Positions 11,960 to 28,581 of a stretch of 64,000 nucleotides of DNA are shown in pieces. How positions within the stretch are numbered: the first letter of the stretch is position 1; every line of letters starts with the position of its first letter. Source of the DNA: Breviolum minutum Mf 1.05b.01 (lineage: Eukaryota > Sar > Dinophyceae > Suessiales > Symbiodiniaceae); the NCBI GenBank assembly GCA_000507305.1, contig DF239205.1, positions 207,199 through 271,198 of the forward strand, given 5' to 3'. Made by a program: the position numbers and the translations under genes. Below the pieces are notes generated by a model that saw only the letters and a list, made by a program, of their open reading frames with translations, was not told the DNA's origin and made no database searches.

Positions 11960-12930
11960 ATCACCACCACAACCACAACCACCACCCATATCTCAACACA
12001 ATACATCTCCGCCAGTCCCACCCTGTCACCCTGTCCTTAGGCACTCGCCCAGCAAATTTGCCTCCACTCACCAGGCAGAGACGCATCCGATCGATGCGAG
12101 GCAATTCGCACCTCGAATCCCGGGTGACCAGTTGGAAACACCTGCAGATCCGTATGAGATCTCCTTTTTTTGAAAAAAGTCTCACATCTAAAAATATCAC
12201 CAACAAACTGATGCTACCAACACTGCATTCATCATTCTCCAAGGCCCGGGCCCACACTGTGAGTTGTACTCATGGCATGCACTCACCACGTTCCGACCAA
12301 CTAAGCGCACTTTCCTTTGCGACAGCAGACGCAATGGATGCAAAGAAACCCGACCACGGATCAAAAGACTAGGCTTGCCAAGCATCATTCCGGATGCAAA
12401 GAAGTCAAACACTGGCACTTCTTGGGTGATGTCTTTGTTGCCGAAACATGAAACAAGATGAAACGAGATGAATCGAGATGAAACGAGCAACCACAGGAAG
12501 GAAGCATCATCTGCTTCATCATTGCGTTGTGGCCCAACAGTGTACCTTGGCTGTCCCAAATCGAATCTACACATAACAACCCCGACCTCCTATCCAACTG
12601 CATTTCTTTCCGGCTTGGGTACACCATGGCAACATTCTGGGCATGGTAAGGACGAGAGCTTCGCCCCTCAAAGATGTCCTAAGATGTTGATGAAAATGAA
12701 GCATGTCACAGAAAACTCCAACATGATGACAACGTTTGTCATATTAGTTCATAGCATGTTGATGCCTTCTTTCACCCGCCTTGCAACCAACAACTAGGCT
12801 GGATCCGTCACCTTCAACACCAAGGCTCCAAAATCACCAGTCCACCTCGCCCTGGATCTGAGGCTACTTGCTGTGCCTCTTCATCTGTTGGACCCAAATA
12901 CAGGAACGCGGCATCCAAACCTTTCACCAA
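11960..12930 (-). CDS. Unknown gene, at least three candidate exons
   Basis: Minus-strand coding-like blocks follow each other: about 12925-12830 (SLVKGLDAAFLYLGPTDEEA, with a GT donor), about 12415-12250 (VPVFDFFASGMMLGKPSLLI) and about 12150-11990 (FQLVTRDSRCELPRIDRMRL). Composition and absence of stops suggest exons of one protein, but phases were not verified and no domain is recognised. The ACC/CAC-rich stretch at 11941-11990 just downstream is intronic or intergenic. Confidence 0.35.
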
Positions 12931-13179
12931 GGAGCTTCCATATCCCTTCGGGTTGAGGAAATGTTTGGGATTTTGTGGTTGGAAATCTTGTTAAATGCTT
13001 ATAATCTGTTCTGTTTTTGTTTGAATCTGGAGATTCTTTCGTGCTGAGCTTAGTTTTATCATGAATGAGACACCTGTTGCTCCACAACAACTTATCGTTG
13101 ATAGTATCAAGGCTCTGAAATTCTGAAACTCTTCATCTCAAAAAGCTCTGAGTATTTGGAATGATACTGTTGAGGGCCA

Positions 13180-13254
13180 AAATCCTGCACCAGTTGATAG
13201 GCAACCTATCCCATTATGCACAGGGTTTTACACCTCCTAGGTGGTGCAGGATTT
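13180..13254. repeat. Hairpin with 13 bp arms
   Basis: AAATCCTGCACCA at 13180 is repeated inverted as TGGTGCAGGATTT at 13242-13254, with a nested GATAGG-CAA-CCTATC hairpin in the loop. It is shorter than the TA-flanked foldbacks and has no visible target duplication. Confidence 0.55.
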
Positions 13255-13274
13255 CTTCCATCAACAGCACCACC

Positions 13275-13512
13275 CTATGTAAATGCATTTAATGTCCATA
13301 TAGTCCATACAACTTGCCATCGAATCAACTGCTCAAACTGAGTGCCCATACAGGGTGGCAGGCGCAAAGTGCTTGGTGCAGGAAACAGCCCACACCTTTG
13401 AAGTGAACCCACTTCGATTACTCCCAACAAACAATGGCAAGCATGGCAAAGGTTGGAAACATTTCGCAACTCATCTTCCAGGCATCTCCGGCACCTAGCA
13501 GCCCCTGACTTC
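13275..13512 (-). CDS. Possible Cys-rich exon, unknown
   Basis: A minus-strand open frame starting MAMKSGAARCRRCLEDEL with four cysteines spaced CxxC and CHAC, followed by a plain C-terminal half. The cysteine pairs could bind zinc, but no family is recognised and no splice partners were identified. It may be chance. Confidence 0.2.
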
Positions 13513-13756
13513 ATGGCCATCCGCAACAGTCCCTGACCAGTTTAGGTCCAACCCAAATTCCCCAACAGAAACCAACCAGAACAACAAGGAGCACTTTGAA
13601 CACACCACCCTTTTCTATCGATCACTTGCTCACCCAAATTTTCCCAGCTTAAAAATAAAACACACACACCACATTTGTTGGATGTGTTTCTTCTGAAATG
13701 GTTTCACACTTTAAGAGGGGAAAAAAAAACAAAGCTTAGCTTAGCTCCACATCCTG

Positions 13757-14684
13757 TCAGATTGCCTCGTGCATCGGGCTGTAAGCCTCAGGATCATGGC
13801 CAGCTTGCTGCAGCTCCGCGGCGAACTGGCCATTGATGGTACCACCTCCAACCTGACAGCCAAGGGAAGCCTTAAAAAAATGGCTGTCAAAAAATGAACC
13901 AAGCCAACTTTGGTCCAAAAGTTCTGGACCCAAGTGTCAGGGTTGACAACCAACCATGAAAGGTATGGAAGCCACAAAACTGAGGGTTTGAAAAAAATTA
14001 CCCTCCAGTAAACTTACATAACTTCATGGAATTTCCTGGAATTTCCAAAATAGGGAAAACATCTTCCAAAAGGTCCCACCTTTTCATTGCCATGTTACTT
14101 TACCAGCCTGTAACCAAAAAAGCACACATGACATCACCGGACCTCCAGACCTCCGGTGAATCCTCCAGGCCTTCAGTTTCTTGGGGTTGCCAGCATTCAC
14201 CGAGGCCATCAACTTGTCATCTTGGGGTTGCGCCTTCTCGTAAATTGCAGTGAAGGCAGCTCCAGATTTCCTGGTGAAACCAGGTGAGGGGTTTTTGCTG
14301 TTGAAGCCTGCCATTTTCAAGGTATGTGGACATACCAAACAACTGGCCAAGAAGCTTCGGGTCAGGGCAAAATGAAACCTCAGGTCTTTCCGGTGAAAAG
14401 GATGTGGGCTGAATTTTTTTTCGGGGTGGGAAGGCATTGTGAGATCATCCCGGATCATCCCCACACAAAAAAAAACAGGGAGATATATAAGCATTCAGAG
14501 ACTATGACACCAACTCAAGCAGATCAAACCACTCAGCTTCATGACGAACTTCTTTCTGCCAAAGAGCTTTGGCATGGCCCAACCGCTCCAAATTTGGCAT
14601 CTCCTCCGGCACTTTGACCTCACCCAACAGACTCACAGATTCAACAGAACTCACGGTTCTCCTATCAACTGAAGGGGGGGGCAC
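13757..14684 (-). CDS. Unknown hydrophilic protein, several exons
   Basis: Three coding-like minus-strand blocks: about 14684-14511 (EVKVPEEMPNLERLGHAKAL, ending at a GT donor after GAGTTG), about 14320-14150 (FNSKNPSPGFTRKSGAAFTA and IYEKAQPQDDKLM), and a terminal block ending at the TGA at 13757-13759 (GTINGQFAAELQQAGHDPEA). Foldback copy G sits in the intron between the last two. No family is recognised; exon order and composition are seen, and unity of the gene is inferred. Confidence 0.4.
14001..14110. mobile_element. TA-flanked foldback MITE, copy G
   Basis: A 110 bp element between TA at 13999-14000 and TA at 14111-14112. Ends CCCTCCAGTAAACTTACATA and, inverted, CAGGCTGGTAAAGTAACATGG. 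The loop ATAGGGAAAACATCTTCCAA is nearly identical to that of copy F, 49 kb away, although the arms differ. Confidence 0.65.
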
Positions 14685-15359
14685 CTCTGAATCTAGATAT
14701 CATCTAGACAAATGCACCATCTTTTGCATCTTTTTGTCGGATCTTTCCCCATCATCAATTCTATCCCACCCTCCAAGCGATTCCACCTCAGCTGCGCGGA
14801 GAGGCCTCACCAGTGGGATGACTGGTGGGGCCCTTCAAGAGGGACAAAAGAACACCCAACCAACTCTTGCCTGCAACGCTGGTTCCAGTATTGCTGGATT
14901 TCCTGCACCCAGACATTTGTTGCAACGTATCGGATGTATCAATTTAAGTACTCAGCTCTGGTTGGGCATTTTTAGCAGGGGAAAACGTATGGTAGGTGGG
15001 TAAAAACGCTGAAAGTTACTGCATTTTAAGGACTTGTCTCGTCTCCTAGTTGATGCGTATAACTTATGTGGTGCCTATAGCAGATAAGAGTTGTGCATGT
15101 TGCCTGCATTTTTTGGTATCTTGGCGCAAATGTTGGGTCAAAACACCTAAAAGTGGAAGCACTTTTTAAAAAATGGAAGAAACTGCCACTATTTGCAGTA
15201 TATTTTGCTCACATGTTTGACAAAACACTGCAAATCTCGGTATCTTCTTGAGTGGCGTAAATAGAAGTGTTTTGCACACTTTTTGCATTTGACAACCCAA
15301 CCAAACAAAAAAAACTGGTAAACATCAGTGTTTGTTTTTAGGTGCAAAATAGAATAGTT

Positions 15360-15599
15360 GTAAGCAGCACAGTTTTGGCAGCAAGATGTTGATTTGATTG
15401 TCAAAAGGTGCCGGAAAATGCTTCGCGCTCTTTTCCGGATCCCTGCGGGCAGCCCCACACGTCGGGTTATCGATTGCAGATGAAGCGTAGGGTCGTCAAT
15501 TTTGGTCCTTCTGACTGTACTCCCGCGCATAGTAACCGCTGATTTCCTCGAGGCGGAATTTTTGGTGAGAACATCTGGCAACTGCTTGAGTTGCCCCAT
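15360..15599 (-). CDS. Possible basic N-terminal exon, unknown
   Basis: Begins with ATG at 15599 (MGQLKQLPDVLTKNSASRKS) and is very rich in Arg and Lys (TRRVGLPAGIRKRARSIFRH). The basic character superficially recalls nucleic-acid-binding proteins, but no histone or ribosomal signature could be confirmed. Confidence 0.25.
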
Positions 15600-15677
15600 G
15601 GAGGTCTAGGAGGTAGATTGGAATGGGGTTGTTGTGTGCCAATGGATGTCAAACCTAGATCCAAATGATGGTTGCCA

Positions 15678-15860
15678 TCACGCAATTTCAGAGTTCAGAT
15701 CGTTTTCCGCCGAAGAGATGTCCTTAAAAGTGTAGGATGCTCCATCTGCAGGATCAATGCGCTTCTCCATGTGATGAAGTGTGAAGTCTTCAGTAAATAA
15801 TATATAAGTTGTTGTCAATTGGCAATGCTTCTTTTCAGAGGCACAGGTCTGTTGTTTCAC
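15678..15860 (-). CDS. Possible exon of an unknown protein
   Basis: The minus-strand frame reads FTLHHMEKRIDPADGASYTF and then KDISSAENDLNSEIA. It has strongly coding-like composition, but no domain is recognised and the joining exons are unknown. Confidence 0.3.
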   Translation of the reverse strand: MKQQTCASEKKHCQLTTTYILFTEDFTLHHMEKRIDPADGASYTFKDISSAENDLNSEIA

Positions 15861-16314
15861 AACGAATTCTCAAATGCCCCTCTTTCATGTTAGGTGTCTT
15901 CTCTGTTTGTCGCTGTGGTCCACATTCCAAGCCGCCCGGGACGTGAACTTCAACAGTTGCAACGCGGGGAAGTCGAATTGAGTCAGTGAGTCAGTGACGT
16001 ATCAAAAGCACAAGAGAAACCGCACCTCGGAAAAGGAAGGTCATTTTTGAAATAACCTCTGAAGTTTGGAGTCCAGAAATACTTTTCAATTTTTGAGGTG
16101 TGGGATATTCCAATTCCATGTGTTTTTTCTCACTGGCGCAGATGAAACTACAACTCCGGGCAGTTAATGTCACCTGTTGATTTCTGGCCTTTGAGGTCTT
16201 GAAGACTTGCACCTTGGGAGAGGCAAACAACGACAAGTGGACGGTAGTTTGGTGTCCCAAGCAAGACACTAAAGCATCTGCTGTTCTTTTCCGAAATGAA
16301 ATCCTATCAAAATA

Positions 16315-16415
16315 CCCTCCCTGAAACTAACATAGCACCTGAAAATTGACCCCTGGAAAAGGAGATCCCTATTGGAAACCATCATTTTTAGGTGCTATGT
16401 TAGTTTTAGGGAGGG
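16315..16415. mobile_element. TA-flanked foldback MITE, copy C (best preserved)
   Basis: A 101 bp element flanked by TA at 16313-16314 and 16416-16417. Left arm CCCTCCCTGAAACTAACAT then AGCACCTGAAAAT; the right arm is its near-perfect inverse over about 35 bases. The loop contains GGAGATCCCTATTGG, the reverse of the family loop. The terminal CCCTCCCT and TA target closely resemble Stowaway MITEs. Confidence 0.75.
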
Positions 16416-16417
16416 TA

Positions 16418-16640
16418 GACCTTCCATTTGTGGCTTTGCAATCAGCTCCGGAACCTTCGGACCTTCTCCACAGCAGCGCTGCAGACTCTTCTTTTGTTCA
16501 GCTCGAGGAATTTCGGCACGTCCACAGGTCACATGGCCCAAGGACATGCCTTTTTGAGCGTTTTTTGGGCATGTTGCCCCATCCCCAACCCCACGGGGCA
16601 CATTCTGGCCATCCAGAGGACATGGAGATAGCTATCTACC
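16418..16640 (+). CDS. Possible plus-strand exon, unknown
   Basis: A plus-strand frame beginning just after foldback C reads VDLPFVALQSAPEPSDLLHS and SFVQLEEFRHVHRSHGPR, with mixed polar composition. A competing minus frame is also open, so strand is uncertain. No domain. Confidence 0.2.
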
Positions 16641-16757
16641 ATCCCATATCCATATCCACATATCCATATCTGTATCTAGATCTAAACCTGTATAAATGTA
16701 TACCTGTGTAATATATATATATATACTATATATATATACAAACAAAAGTGTTCTGAC

Positions 16758-17000
16758 TTACCTATTTGCAAATGGTCGTTGTACTCTTCTTTTTTCCGTT
16801 CCATCATGTTCCATGTTCAATTCATAGGAGTGTTGCTGTGTAACTTTGGCGTTCGGGGACTTTTCTCTGCAGGAAGTTTGCTCCGCAAGTTGGGAGTTAT
16901 GCCGGATTGTATGCCAGAAATTTTCCATACGGATCTTTTCCACTGCAAATTGAAAGCTCTGACCTACACAGGAGCTTAATTTCAGAGATGTCGAGTTTAT
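16758..17000 (-). CDS. Possible terminal exon, unknown
   Basis: The minus-strand frame FQFAVEKIRMENFWHTIRHN followed by EQTSCREKSPNAKVTQQHSY runs to a stop at 16758. It is hydrophilic and coding-like; no domain or splice partner was established. Confidence 0.2.
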   Translation of the reverse strand: MNSTSLKLSSCVGQSFQFAVEKIRMENFWHTIRHNSQLAEQTSCREKSPNAKVTQQHSYELNMEHDGTEKRRVQRPFANR

Positions 17001-17106
17001 TGTCTGTAAGGAAATTGCGTTGCAAGTTTCGGGGCTCACAACGATGATTGTTGCAATGGTGCAAGACCTGAACCAGATTTACAAACCCTCGGACACAATT
17101 CAATTA

Positions 17107-17213
17107 TTCATGCACAGGCCCAAGATTCCCAAGATTTTCTGGAAGTATCAGGCAAGCCCCCTGGCAGAGCTCCAAAAAGTCTTGGGATTCTTGGGCAGAG
17201 CCTGTGCAGGTTT
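17107..17213. mobile_element. TA-flanked foldback with unrelated arm sequence
   Basis: A 107 bp foldback between TA at 17105-17106 and TA at 17214-17215. The arm GCACAGGCCCAAGATTCCC plus AAGATTTT returns inverted as AAAAGTCTTGGGATTCTTGGG plus GCCTGTGC. It has the same size and TA edges as the MITE family above, but its ends share no sequence with it. Confidence 0.6.
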
Positions 17214-17799
17214 TATGCGCTTTATCCTGGGGAATCTTCACATGTTCACAAAGCACTGGTGTTGAAAGGGTGTGAACATATCAGAACTGGAAAGATGGAG
17301 CAAATGGTGTCTGTATGATCTAACTATAACCCCTCACCCAGGTAGGCCTTGGGTGGGTGACCATATGCATAATATACATATATATATACATACGTACATG
17401 ATACATATGCATTATGTATGCATGTATGTTACAAGTATTTATATTGTCAAACAAACATACAGTATACATCATGATGTTGGCCTCGCTGCAACAGTACCAT
17501 CAACTTATGCGCCTTTCCGATTGAAAAAAGTCGCTCTGGATGCTTGAAGGTCATGATGCTTTTTTGCCCCTCACTCTTGGAGGGGCTTAACGCCGGCAAG
17601 AAACTGCTTAAAACGTTAATCCGAACACTTTTTGACTCATCCACCGTGCAGGAGGACACACCAAAACAGTGCAAGATGAGACACTTCAAAATGAATAGAA
17701 AAACAACAGTCAGAGTCATAGTCATAGTCATACCCCTCTAAATATATAGTTGATTATGTTGATTTTTGTTGCAAGACGTTTGCCATTTTTGGGGGGCCA

Positions 17800-17928
17800 G
17801 CAACTTGCAAAATCTATGCCTTCCTGCTCTGACCAATGCAAACCCAGCTGAGGTGGAGCAACTTTTCACTTGCTACGTTGACGCTCAGCAGACTCCTGAA
17901 AACGGCGTGGGGGATGTGATTCACTGAG
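17800..17928 (+). CDS. Possible plus-strand terminal exon, unknown
   Basis: After a possible acceptor (GGGGGCCAG) the plus frame reads NLQNLCLPALTNANPAEVEQ then LFTCYVDAQQTPENGVGDVI and a TGA. Composition is convincing but isolated; neighbouring exons were not confirmed. Confidence 0.25.
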
Positions 17929-19008
17929 CTGAATGGCCTAGGCCAAACCACCATTTATCGTCGCTTTTCGGCTGGATGATGGCATGGTTGGGGGACGAGC
18001 TTCGATGGCACATTGTATGGCACTGGATTCGGTCTTTGTCCACACAGGCCAAAGTGAAACGATGTTTCCAGACATGAACCCTACGCATCAGAAAATGCTG
18101 ATTCAACCTCAAAAAAATAGATCGGACGTAGGTGTATACATATAAGGGTGCATCCCATCCTGTTGAAACCACCATGACCCCCCAAAAAAAAAAGAAGTTC
18201 CCGGTCCTCTGTAACAGGAACAAAACGTGAAGGGGTTGATGCAGATGCATCAACCTCGCCGTTCTTGTGCTCAAGTAAGGAGCGCAAGCGTCGCTTCAAC
18301 TCTCGGTTGACGGCCTTGTAGTACTGGTTGTCTCCTTAGCTCAGCAGCTTCATCGATGTATAGATGGTGTAATAGATGCTAAGCAACCATCCATGGGATG
18401 TGCCCTGGATAACTGGGGAATATATACTGAGTAAACACATCAAAAAGACAAATCACCTGAAGAGTTACTTGTTCCGTCTTGTTCCGATCAGTTTTGAGGA
18501 TGGCACTTCGCACTTGCTCTACCTGGCCATTCTGCAACACCAAAACAACACGTCCCTTGAAGCTTGATATGGCCGTCATTTGCATGCATGCCAAACTCCC
18601 TTCGAAATCCACCACTTTTCCCGCGTCGCATCAAGGCTGACGGGTCTGTGGGGGTGAAACGGAATAAATCCAACTGCCATGCAGAACTATCGACAGCCTG
18701 GAGAATCCAAGATGATGTTTGACCCTAAAACATGGGTGTAGCTGGAAGTATGGATATAGGCAAAATCTTCACATAGGTCACACGGATATCCACATCAATA
18801 ACCATTTCCTTTTTGAAGGCTCTCCGATTTGGTAGGGATTGGGAACCCCTTCCAGCTTTGGGAGTGTCTCCACTGGAAAACGCTGGACCCCGATGGGCTC
18901 ATCTTACAGGGCATCTCGCCCTAAGAACTTCAAGCTTGTACCCGCGGAGCCCGGATCTGATGGGGAGGAAAAGTCCATCAAGTGCTTCCTCAGATGGTGG
19001 CCAGGGAC
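17921..19008 (-). CDS. Unknown gene directly downstream of the cation channel
   Basis: Candidate minus-strand exons: about 19008-18912 (EEALDGLFLPIRSGLRGYKL, ending at a consensus GTAAGA donor), about 18615-18460 (VVDFEGSLACMQMTAISSFK, GRVVLVLQNGQVEQVRSAIL), about 18310-18200 (ELKRRLRSLLEHKNGEVDAS) and a final open block to 17921. The first begins less than 200 bases after the channel stop, in the same direction, as in dinoflagellate one-way gene arrays. An upstream frame (DLFRFTPTDPSALMRRG) is out of phase with the 18.6 kb block, so either an exon boundary is missing or the copy is broken. No family is recognised. Confidence 0.35.
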
Positions 19009-19190
19009 AAAAAAATGATACTGATATGACCATTAGATGATCAGTAGAGGTTTGATGCTAGCCAAAGACTGAAACCCCAACTGCGAAGTGTCATATGTAT
19101 ATTGATTTAACTTGTTGCATCTTTTAGGCGTAACTTTAGCGGGATTTTTTCCCAAGAGTACAAGGGGTACCTCCCAGCGATCCTACGATG

Positions 19191-25082
<5,892 letters not shown>

Positions 25083-25149
25083 GTGTGGTTTCTTGGAGTG
25101 TGCGCTTCGAAATCTTCAGCAAGTCTACTTTGAGTCTACTTCAGCGTGG

Positions 25150-25201
25150 TCCTCATCTGCATCATCACCACCACCACCACCAGCATCAGCATCAGCATCA
25201 G

Positions 25202-25248
<47 letters not shown>

Positions 25249-25250
25249 CG
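25150..25250. repeat. CAC/CAG/CAT triplet repeat
   Basis: CACCACCACC then CAGCATCAGCAT then (CAT)n and ATCACG, between the retroelement end and the channel 5-prime exons. Confidence 0.9.
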
Positions 25251-25372
25251 ACCCCCTGTAGGACTACCTACCATACAATGTACACTGCTGCCGTTCAAGG
25301 TTTGACCCTGCTCATCGGACGGCATTGAAGCGAATTCGAAGGATACAAAACACATTGCAGATAAAGTGTGAA

Positions 25373-25402
25373 CTGTATACTCCCGGACAGCTACTTAGAA
25401 CC
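25373..25402 (+). repeat. Left terminal inverted repeat of the retroelement
   Basis: Starts TGTATACTCCCGGACAGC and ends CTTAGAACCA. Just inside it, 25445-25470 is a small palindrome (ACTTAGAACC, spacer, GGTTCTAAGT) that repeats the terminal motif in both orientations; this is where a DIRS internal complementary region would be expected. Confidence 0.8.
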
Positions 25403-25741
25403 AAAACGTTTTTTCCAAAATGAGTATTTCGAAAAAAAATGTACACTTAGAACCAACTTAGGTTCTAAGTGATTGGTTTGCTGTATATAGTGATGGTTTT
25501 GTCTGCATGTAGCCATCAAGCAAGGTTTCAGAGTTATCAACCATAATATTCATCCCTTCGAGCACACCCTTTTTTCCATTCAAAGTATCACGAAGTTGCA
25601 CAGCTTGGTGAAGTGCTTGAAGGGTTCGTGCCACACTCTGAGCTCCACGTAGTAGTGCCAGATGATGGCAAAGATCCATTCCAGTTACACCAAGTCAATG
25701 ATTTTTCGCCCGTTCATTTCCCATCTGCTCCAAGGCATCTT

Positions 25742-27820
25742 TCAGCTTGAAAAAAGTATAAACCAAACATTTGTAGGGATCGCAGAAGATTGAAAACTGT
25801 TTGCCCTTTGGACTACCTGTCCAAACACCGCTGCCACTTCCAGAATCTGATCTCGGCTTTGACGAGGGATTTTCTGCAAGTACAGCAAACTGGAGACTTC
25901 CTGGATATACACCTCCATGATTCGGTAATTTTGCCATCTGCCCCTCCGTCTGACCAACTCGCCGTTGTCTGTTGTTTGCATGATCCAAGTGGCGCCTCCC
26001 GGTCGAAGCGAACCTGGATCTAACGCTTTCAGTGTAGGTGTGTGGGCCAGGGGAAGCTGTAGAGCTTGTAGCACTGACCTAAAACGATTCCTGAAAGTCT
26101 GCGGTGAGTACGGCCATAAAAACTGATGGGGTGGCAAAGTTTCGAAAATCATGGTAACCACTTGCATGAGGTCCGGAATATCAAGCCTTGTAGCTTGATG
26201 CCTCGCAGTAGTGAACCTTGTTTTCGGCTCCTGAAGCGATACCAAGATGTAACCAATCGAGAACCCACTGTCTCGAGGAAAAAGTAGATTCAACCGTCTC
26301 AATGCAAAGAGCTCCCCCGGTCGGAGGAGAGCACCCCACGCCAAAGCCAAACTACCAGCGAAGAAAGTCCACCCCCACATCAATGAGGTGGTTATCATAG
26401 CCAGGAGTATAATGCTCGGCATTGCCACATGGTGTTGGGAGGGCTCTTGTCTCATCCATGCATACCCAAGATCCCAGGCACCTTGCATCTGGCGCCTTAG
26501 GCTAGGACGTAAGGAGGTGATTGCGTTGATGGTCTCCGCGTACTGGTTGTATGTCTTCCCAGCGTTATAAAGCAGTCTGCCGAACTTAGTAAGGATGACA
26601 TTGATCTCTTCGATGTGCTGAGAGGGATTTTCCAGCAACACAGAAACTTCAATGCCTTCGCCATCCGCCCAAGCATAAAACTGTGACAGAAAACGTTCCC
26701 TCGCCGAACCTGTAGCTGGCAGAACTGGACGTCCTTCAGGCAACGGATCGGCTTGCATCCTTGTCGCAGATTTTAATGCTTCAGCTGGAGTACTCGGAGA
26801 AATCGGCATGGCCATTGCAAAACGCCCCTGGGAAGAGAGAATGACAACAACAATCCACCAAGGGACACAACGAGCACAACAACGCTTTGACCAAGGGAAA
26901 CAGACATAGACCCAGCACAAAGACGAAATCCACAGGACCCCAGCAAGGAGAAGGAGGAGTGGCAAGGGACCCTCACCTGGGAACCCGAGCGTAGCATCAA
27001 AAGCCTTCTGCGGAGGCCAAGCAGAAGCACGATAGGTCTGTCTATAGATGTCTCTTCTTCGTAGGTAGATAGCTTCAAGTCCAAAAAGACGAATGATGAG
27101 TCGAGCCCAGTTGGCCGCCCATCTACGCAACCTGGGAAGCTCACAAAGGTCAAAAAGCTGACGACGGTCAAGAGAATCCAAACTCATGCCAGGGCGTGGT
27201 TCACGAAGCTCGTGATCACGTGTAGGATCATCTGCTATGTTCAACCTCGTGGGCACGAAGGGGATGTGAAAATAGAGAGCTGCTGCAACACAGATTGCGT
27301 TGAACCTTCTCAGGACTGTCGACAGTCCTAGTGATGCTGAACGACCTTTTGATGTTGCACCCCTAACAACGTTGCTGTCAACAAGTGATGTAATCCTAGT
27401 GGGATATGCTAACGAAACACTTCTCTGGGCGACACGCAAAAGGGATGATTCTTCAAGGATGTTGATGTGGCTCTCACGACGAAACTTCCAAGAGCTCTCA
27501 ACCTTCCAATCACCTGAAATTGCGAGGTCGTTGATGGCAACACTCTCGAGGCCCCTAGACGAGACCTTACTGTCTTCAAAGATCTCGGCTCTCTGCTTTG
27601 ACACCCATGCGCATAAGTCCAACGCAATAGCGTCTGCCAGTGCATCCGTATACGTTGCCGATGCCTTAGTGTATTTGCCTTGCACCTGGAGATGAGGGCC
27701 AGTGCAAATGCACCTCTTGTCAATTTCAACTGGGATGGCATGAACTAGAAGCATCCGAAAACTCTTAAGATGCGGAGACTGGAACCGACACGAGTCAACC
27801 CGAACCACACTGCTATACAA
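25742..27820 (-). pseudogene. Retroelement pol, 3-prime part: RNase H C-terminal part and tyrosine recombinase
   Basis: A 692-codon open frame without a proper ATG, evidently the continuation of the upstream frames after a one-base slip. Residues about 120-230 hold the second part of a retroelement RNase H (HINILEESSLLRV, SLVDSNVVRGATSKGRS, VPTRLNIADDPTRD). After a hydrophobic linker, residues about 370-660 match a tyrosine recombinase: first arginine in ALLRPGELFALRRLNL, second block GSLRPGGATWIM, then RRRGRW and the nucleophile context MEVYIQEV. The usual His of the HxxR box is replaced by Gly-Ser-Leu-Arg, and Trp replaces the second His, as in other DIRS-like recombinases. It would catalyse integration of the circular DNA copy. 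The intact frame suggests recent activity. Confidence 0.8.
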
Positions 27821-28581
27821 GACATGGCGGCTACGGCTTTCCAGGCAGGCATATGCTTAAGAAGGGATGAGTAGGGAGTTTCTAAAAGTCCAGCAACTCC
27901 ATTGACGGCAGCAATTCGGAGGATCTGGCAAGCTCTGTTTGCAAGTTGGTTCCCAGTTTGGGTCTTTTCTTCTAAGGGCTGAAATCCAAAAGGGACAGTT
28001 TTTGACCTGAGTGCAGGCCTGCGGATGATGCTGAATGTCGTACAAGGTGGTTCTAAAACTATGGCCAAAATCAGGCGTTCGGAAACAAGATACGTTATCC
28101 AGCACAGCACGTGAACGTGCTTCACATTGTATTCTTCCGAATACGAAAGCTCGATGGGTGGGTCTGTGGAGTACCCCAGGCGCAACACTGCGGCTGTGAT
28201 TTTGGCGGCACCTGCATACACTTCAAGAAAGTCGAACCTATACGCTAAGGGCCTGGGTGGTGAGGACCCAATCTGGTCGAAGCCTTCTAGATCCTGCTCT
28301 TCCTTTATGCCAAGGCGTAGTAAGGTTATTTCGGATGGTGTCAACAGCCTGGTATAGCTACCCTTTGATCTGGATGTCTTCCACAACACTTCGGCAACAA
28401 GGGGACTTACCGGGCAACTGCATATCGCACCTTTATGGCTGGAGGCATCCGTGGCAAAAACTTTGTCGAGATACTTGCAACCTAGATCTGTCACCATCAG
28501 TGGGTGCAGCACTGCAGCTAACACCAGCTCATTGGCTAACCCCCCTGGACAGGGGCACGACTTTTGGATTATTGGCATCAA
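27745..28581 (-). pseudogene. Retroelement pol, middle part: RNase H N-terminal part and C5-cytosine-methyltransferase-like domain
   Basis: This frame is offset by one base from both neighbours (overlaps of about 53 and 76 bases). It starts with the RNase H beta strand KVFATDASSHKGA. Without completing that domain it enters a region resembling a C5-cytosine methyltransferase: FLEVYAGAAKITAAVLRLGY (motif I style) and LAIVLEPPCTTFS (motif IV Pro-Cys). RNase H then resumes in the next frame. Motifs VI and VIII (ENV, QRR) could not be found, so activity is doubtful. Frame entry coincides with a run of six G (about 28544-28549). Confidence 0.75.
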
